In this document: positions 59,489 through 64,000 of the stretch, in pieces
Position numbering within the stretch: the stretch's first letter is position 1
How the letters are laid out: each line of letters opens with the position of its first letter
From: Berberis thunbergii
Taxonomy: Eukaryota > Streptophyta > Magnoliopsida > Ranunculales > Berberidaceae
Length of the DNA: 64,000 nt
Assembly (NCBI GenBank): GCA_003290165.1
Contig: QNQO01000651.1
Coordinates: 248,001-312,000 of the forward strand
Direction of reading: 5' to 3'
Made by a program: the position numbers and the translations under genes
Notes under the pieces: generated by a model
Databases searched by the model: none
The model's input: only the letters and a program-made list of their open reading frames with translations
What the model was told of the DNA's origin: nothing

Positions 59489-59939
59489 TCCTTGATGTCT
59501 CCCCTGATGTACCTGGCCTCTCAGCCATCAAAACTGACTCTTCCAAGCTATAATTTTTGAATCATTAATGGAAGAAAATTTGTTAAGTAACGCTTTGTAC
59601 TTGTATTTTCTAGACCTTTCTGCTGAATCTTTTTTGTATTGCCTTGCCATGATGTTGGCATTTTAACATGAAATTTCAGTAAGTTTGGGAACTGTCTAGT
59701 TAACTTGTTCCTATGTGTTCTGACCACTCAACTTGTATGCACTCTTGAAGTCAAGCGTTTTTTGTTCAAACTTTTAAAGGGTCTATAAGTTATCTTGGCC
59801 AAACCATGTGAGTTGGCTAAACTCTGTGCAACTGAGTAAGAATACTCTTGGTGGACCAGAAATCATTCAAATATCAAATCCATAAGTTAATCATACTTTC
59901 AATTTCTCAAGCCATCTTAATTTGTTCTTAGCGGGTTTG
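59489..59939. other. Non-coding spacer between antisense ORF and tandem array
   Basis: AT-rich, no ORF of note. The last part contains phrases (CTTGGCCAAACCATGTGAG, TTGGCTAAACTCTG) related to the array that follows, so it may be a very degraded extension of it. Confidence 0.4.
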
Positions 59940-61035
59940 GCTGTAGATCGGACCAGAAGTTGTCGTCATCGGTTTTAATGAACTGACTAAACCCAGGTCA
60001 TATTTAGCCGTCATTGTCTATAATCGAACAATAATCAATGTCAAGCCGTCTTAATCAAGTTGCATGAGCTCTGACTAGACTCCCACTTTCTAAGCCATTT
60101 TTATTCGTTGTTGGAGGACTAGGCGTCAGAGCGGACCAAAAGTTGTCTTCACCAATCTAAATGAGTTGACTAAAATTTTCTCAAGTTTGGTCATCATTTT
60201 TACGATCAGACAATGATTTCTAGCAAGTCATCGTGATCAAGCTTCATGAGCTCTAACTAAACTTTCACCTTCTAAGCCATATTTATCCGCTCTTGGCGGA
60301 CTAGGCGTTGGAGCGAACCAGAAATTGTCTTCATCAGCCTCAGTGGACTGACTAAACTTTGGTCAAGTTTGGCCGTCATTGTCTACTGTCGAACAGTGAT
60401 CCCTGGCAAGTCATCTTGATCAGGCTTCATTAGCTTTGACTAGACTTCCATCTTTTAAGTCATCTTGGTATGTACTTGGCAGACTAAGCCTTAGAGTGGA
60501 CCAAAAGTTGTCTTCACCAGCCTTAATGAGCTGACTAAATTTTGGTCAAGTTTGGCCATTATAGTCTATGGTCGGACAATAATCCCTGACAAGTCATCTT
60601 GATCAGACTTCATGAGTTCTGACTAAACTTTCACCTTCTAAGCTATTTTTGTCCACTCTTGGCGGACTAGGCGTTAGAGCGTACCAAAAATTATCTTCAT
60701 CAGCTTCAATGGACTGACTAAACAATTTTGTTTTTAAATTCAAGTAATTCAAGAAAGAGTTTATAGTGATTAATTTTTTTTTAAATAGATAAAAGAATAT
60801 ATGTGTAAAGCCTTTCAATATAAAATTATTAAAAACAATAATATCTACGTTTTAATCGGGTACTTCTTCTTTTTAATATTTTTAATATATGTCAAATCTC
60901 TTTCGGTGATTCTATTTGGTCAAGTTTGGCCATCATTGTCTGTGGTTGAACAATGATCCCTGGCAAGTTATCTTGATTAGGCTTCATGAGAGCGGACTAG
61001 ACATTAGAATAGACCAGAAGTTGTCTTCATCGGTC
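59940..61035 (-). repeat. Tandem array, monomer about 182 bp
   Basis: The phrase GACCA[GA]AAGTTGTCTTCA recurs at 59951, 60134, 60316, 60499 and 60681, that is, every 182-183 bases, and again at about 61012. Each unit also carries TTGGTCAAGTTTGGCC, TGATC[AC]GGCTTCATGAGCTCTGACTA-like and CTTGGCGGACTAGGCGTT words. Six diverged copies are recognisable. An AT-rich 191-bp insertion (60724-60914) interrupts the last. It lies just downstream of pol (in pol orientation), the place where Tat/Ogre-like elements often carry tandem repeats. Confidence 0.8.
60724..60914. repeat. AT-rich insertion inside the tandem array
   Basis: About 190 bases of A/T-rich DNA unlike the monomer, placed between GACTGACTAAAC and TTTGGTCAAG, which are adjacent in other units. 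No terminal repeats or duplication were recognised. Confidence 0.5.
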
Positions 61036-61253
61036 TTAATGAACTGACTAAATTTTGGTCAAGCTTGGCCATCAGACGGCCTTGGGTATACAAGTCTGAC
61101 TTGGGTGTCCTAACTTATGCAACTCACTTAGTGGTCTAATATGGAGTAGGACCAGTGGGTCTGATACTTAAATCAGTTTGCAATAGAGTGACTGGATACC
61201 CAACCAAATTTAATGAACAAAAGTGAAACTTTAGTAAAGCAAATACCTTAAAT

Positions 61254-64000
61254 TTATTGATAATATTTCTTTAGGTGCTCCACATTCCATGGTCATTTAA
61301 GATCTTCACCGTTCATGTTTTCTAACAAATATGTACCTGGCTTGTTGACCTTAGTCACTCTGTAAGGCCCTTCCCAGTTTGGATTCAGCCTGCCCGTGTC
61401 TGGTTCCTAAGTGTTTTTTTAAGTACCCAGTCTCCTACTTTGAGCTCTCGTGGCTTGACCTTCTTATTATAGTACTGAGTCATTATCTGATTGTAGGCAG
61501 CTACCTTGGCGAAAGCCTCATCTCTTTTATCCTCGAGAAGATGTAGTCCGACGCGGAAAGCTTCATCATTGTCGTCCAACCTGAACTCCTCCATTCTGAA
61601 TGTTGGCATCCCTAGTTCTACTGTAATCATCGCTTCTGATCCATAAGCTGGAGCGAACGGTGTTTCCCCAGTGGGGTTCTTTTGGTGGTCCGATATGCCC
61701 AGAGGATTCCTGGTAGCTTTGAGACCATAGGCCTTTGGCTGCATCAAGTTTTCTTTTTAACGCTTCCAAAATGGTCTTGTTGGTGACTTCTGCCTGTCCA
61801 TTGGTTTGGGAATGCCCTGGTGAGGAGTAGTTGTGGTTGATGCTAAGATTATCACATAATTTTTTTGACCTTTTTGGCTTCAAACTGAGTCTCATTGTCA
61901 CTGACTAGTGTCCTTGGGATTCTGATTCTGCAGATGATGGATGCTCATATGAAATTCTCAATTTGATTTTTGCCTATCTTGGCCAGGGGCTTCATTTCGA
62001 CCCATTTGATGAAGTAATCTACAGCTACGATGATGAACCTCTTTTTGGCGGAAATGAGGAGTGGTCCAACAATATCCATTCCCCACTATGCGAAAGGCCA
62101 TGGGCTGGTCATTGGAGTTAAGGGTTGAGCGGGCATATGCACGTATGGTGCAAATATCTGACATTTGTTGCATTTTTTGACTATGTCATTGGTGGCCTAT
62201 TGCATCTTTGGCCCATAGTACCCTAAGGTCAGGGCCTTGTGAGCTAGAGTTATCCCACCTAAGTGGATCCTCCAGATGCCCTTATAAATTTCTCTAAGAA
62301 CGTAATCTGCCTTGAGTAGATCAGGCATTTGAGTAAGGGTCACGTGGTTGACCTTCTATATAACGTTTCATTCAGGAGAGTGTACAAAGCTGCCTTGTTT
62401 TTCAGCATTCTCCATGGGGAGGACTCTGTTCTTGACGTACTCAATGATGGGATTCATCCAGCTTGTCTCTTCGCCTATCGTTCATACATCATTGAAATTC
62501 TCTTCTTCCAAACTTGATTTTTCTTGAAACTCAATGAGTCCGTCTATGATCTTAGTCGTAGCTGAGGCCTTTTTGGCCAGTATGTCAGCCTTTTCGTTAT
62601 CCTTTCTGGGACATCGCTGGAGCTCTAACCTTTTGAATCCGGTTATGGTGTTAATCACTTTCTCACGATAAGCCAACATTTTGGGATCTTTGTTGTTGAA
62701 CTCCACTTTGACCTGGTTGACTACCAGACGAGAGTCGTTGTACGCGGTCAGCTTATCTATTCTGATACTAGTCATCTAATTCATGTTCTCCATTGCCATT
62801 AAGTTTGTGATGAAGTCTGCCAACGTTTGAGCTTTGATGGTTGTTCTTAGGGCATAGTTGATATCAAAATGTCCTAATTCGACAGACCATTTAACCATCC
62901 TGCCTGACAACTTAGGCTTGTCCAATACTGAGTGGAGTGGATGTTTGGTTAAAACCATTATAGAGTTGCCTGTAAGTAGGGTCGCGGGTTCTTGGAGGAG
63001 ATGACCAACACCAAGGCTAACTTCTCTAGGTCTGGGTAGTTTGCCTTCATTTCCACAAATGTTTTGTTGGCGTATTATACTAGTCTCTATACTCTTTTAT
63101 CGTTTGGGACTAGGGTTGAACTTACAACATGCTATGAGACAAATAGATACAGGTAAAGTGTCACTCCTGGTATCGATTTCGAAAGTAATTATGTACTTCC
63201 GATATACGCTTTCAGGCTTTGGAAGGCTTGCTTGCACTCTTCATCCCATTTGAACCATTTGCTTCCTCTAAGAATTTTGAAAAAGTGAGGCATTTGTCGG
63301 ATGATTTGGAGATGAACCTGTTGAGTGATTCCAGTCCAGCTACGAACTTCCATAACGGTGGTTGGAGACTTCATATTGAAAAGAACCTGAATCTGTTTCG
63401 GGTCAAATTTTATCTCTCTCCAATTCACTATGTAACCTAGAAACTTGTTTTACTCAACCCCAAAGGCGTATTTATGTGGATTGAGCTTCATTTGATACTT
63501 GCGAAACTGATTGAACATTTCGGCAAGGTCGGTGATGTGATCTGGACTGTGGAGACTCTTAACCAGCATGTCGTCTATATTGACCTCCATGGTCCTGCCA
63601 ATTTGTTCCTTGAACATTCGGTTTACTAGTCATTGATACGTTGCTCCCACATTCTTTAGACTGAACGACATCATCCGATAGCATTATATCCCTCTTTCAG
63701 TTATGAAGGAGGTCTTCTCTTGGCCTAGGGGTGCATTTGTATTTGGTTGTATCCGAAATAAGCGTCCATAAAGCTTAGAAGGTTGTGTTCGGACGTGGTA
63801 TCCACGATCTAATCAATGCGGGGAAGTAGAAAATTGTCTTTCGGACAAGCCTTGTTGAGGTTTGTGTAATCCACACAGTCTTTTCACTTCCCATTTTTAT
63901 TTTTCACCAAGACGGTATTCGCCATCCAGTCTAGGTATCGTGTTCCCTTAATCATGTCAGCGTTAAGTAGCTTTTGTACATCTTCATTGATGATCTAATT
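61254..64000 (-). pseudogene. pol: Ty3/gypsy pol (RT, RNase H, integrase), probable Tat lineage, partial
   Basis: The - strand reads, from the window edge inward: RT (ANTVLVKNKNGK, CVDYTNLNKACPKDNFLLPR, about 63920-63760) and the RT connection (MKSPTTVMEVRSWTG, FFKILRGSKWFKWDEECKQAF, 63400-63200). RNase H-linked sequence follows (LSGRMVKWSVELGHFDINYA, 62910), then RNase H (LTAYNDSRLVVNQV, 62750), an H2C2 zinc region (about 62220-62150) and the integrase core (about 62110-61760, YSSPGHSQTNGQAEVTNKTI). The C-terminal integrase is at 61747-61254 (NPTGETPFAPAYGSEAMI, then HLKKYYQ). RT before integrase defines Ty3/gypsy, and TNLNKACPKD fits Tat. Stops and shifts are frequent. Gag and the 5' LTR would lie beyond the window. 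Confidence 0.88.

Noticed and set aside
61254..64000. Endogenous pararetrovirus (caulimovirid) as the source of the right-end RT
   Set aside because: Integrase with an H2C2 zinc region follows RNase H and there is no movement-protein domain, so it is Ty3/gypsy.

Overview
This window is nuclear DNA from a flowering plant, most likely a eudicot. The evidence is GT-AG introns with T-rich acceptors, plant-specific protein families, AT-rich spacers and a heavy load of LTR retrotransposons. I cannot name the species. No tRNA, rRNA or CRISPR array was found.

Three host genes are recognisable, all on the + strand. (1) 2-6778 is the 3' part of a GT4/GT1-type glycosyltransferase gene; ten exons are visible and the 5' end lies outside the window. 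(2) 9871-12811 is a complete six-exon aluminium-activated malate transporter (ALMT) gene with a fold-back MITE in its fifth intron. (3) 51550-53543 is a WRKY19-like zinc-finger repeat protein, preceded by a TATA box near 47394 and a 5'-leader region with probable introns, one holding an antisense LINE 3' end. Genes 1 and 3 carry three single-base homopolymer contractions (5546-5548, 6498-6500, 53221-53224). Each shifts the frame of otherwise conserved sequence, which points to consensus-sequence errors or very recent mutations.

A fourth host locus is a dead LRR receptor-like protein gene on the - strand. Its pieces lie at 29820-30272, 20145-20264 and 13294-13527. It was split by two members of one Ty1/copia family that sit about 120 bp apart in opposite orientation. 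Element 1 is 13528-20144 (+, target duplication GTGAG) and element 2 is 20265-29819 (-, target duplication TGTTT). Element 2 carries a nested 2.4-kb solo LTR (25144-27581) and a hAT-type MITE (28344-28980). A third, Tork/Tnt1-like copia element (30498-39131, +) is interrupted by a 3.4-kb LTR-derived insertion (32182-35579).

The stretch 39132-47300 is transposon-rich spacer. It holds an unrecognised minus-strand exon-like ORF, an element with 9-bp target duplications (42838-44399), and a hAT MITE (45273-45553) whose right end was hit by a PIF/Harbinger-type MITE (45555-45973).

From about 54100 to the end the window is a large decayed Ty3/gypsy element, probably of the Tat lineage. Its pol (RT-RNase H-integrase) runs on the - strand from 64000 to 61254. 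Downstream of pol lies a tandem array of about 182-bp monomers (59940-61035), then an extra ORF on the opposite strand (55140-59488) with a gypsy-type N-terminal domain and a coiled coil. A 2.0-kb solo LTR (56698-58698) splits that ORF. This antisense-ORF plus tandem-array arrangement is the most biologically interesting structure here.
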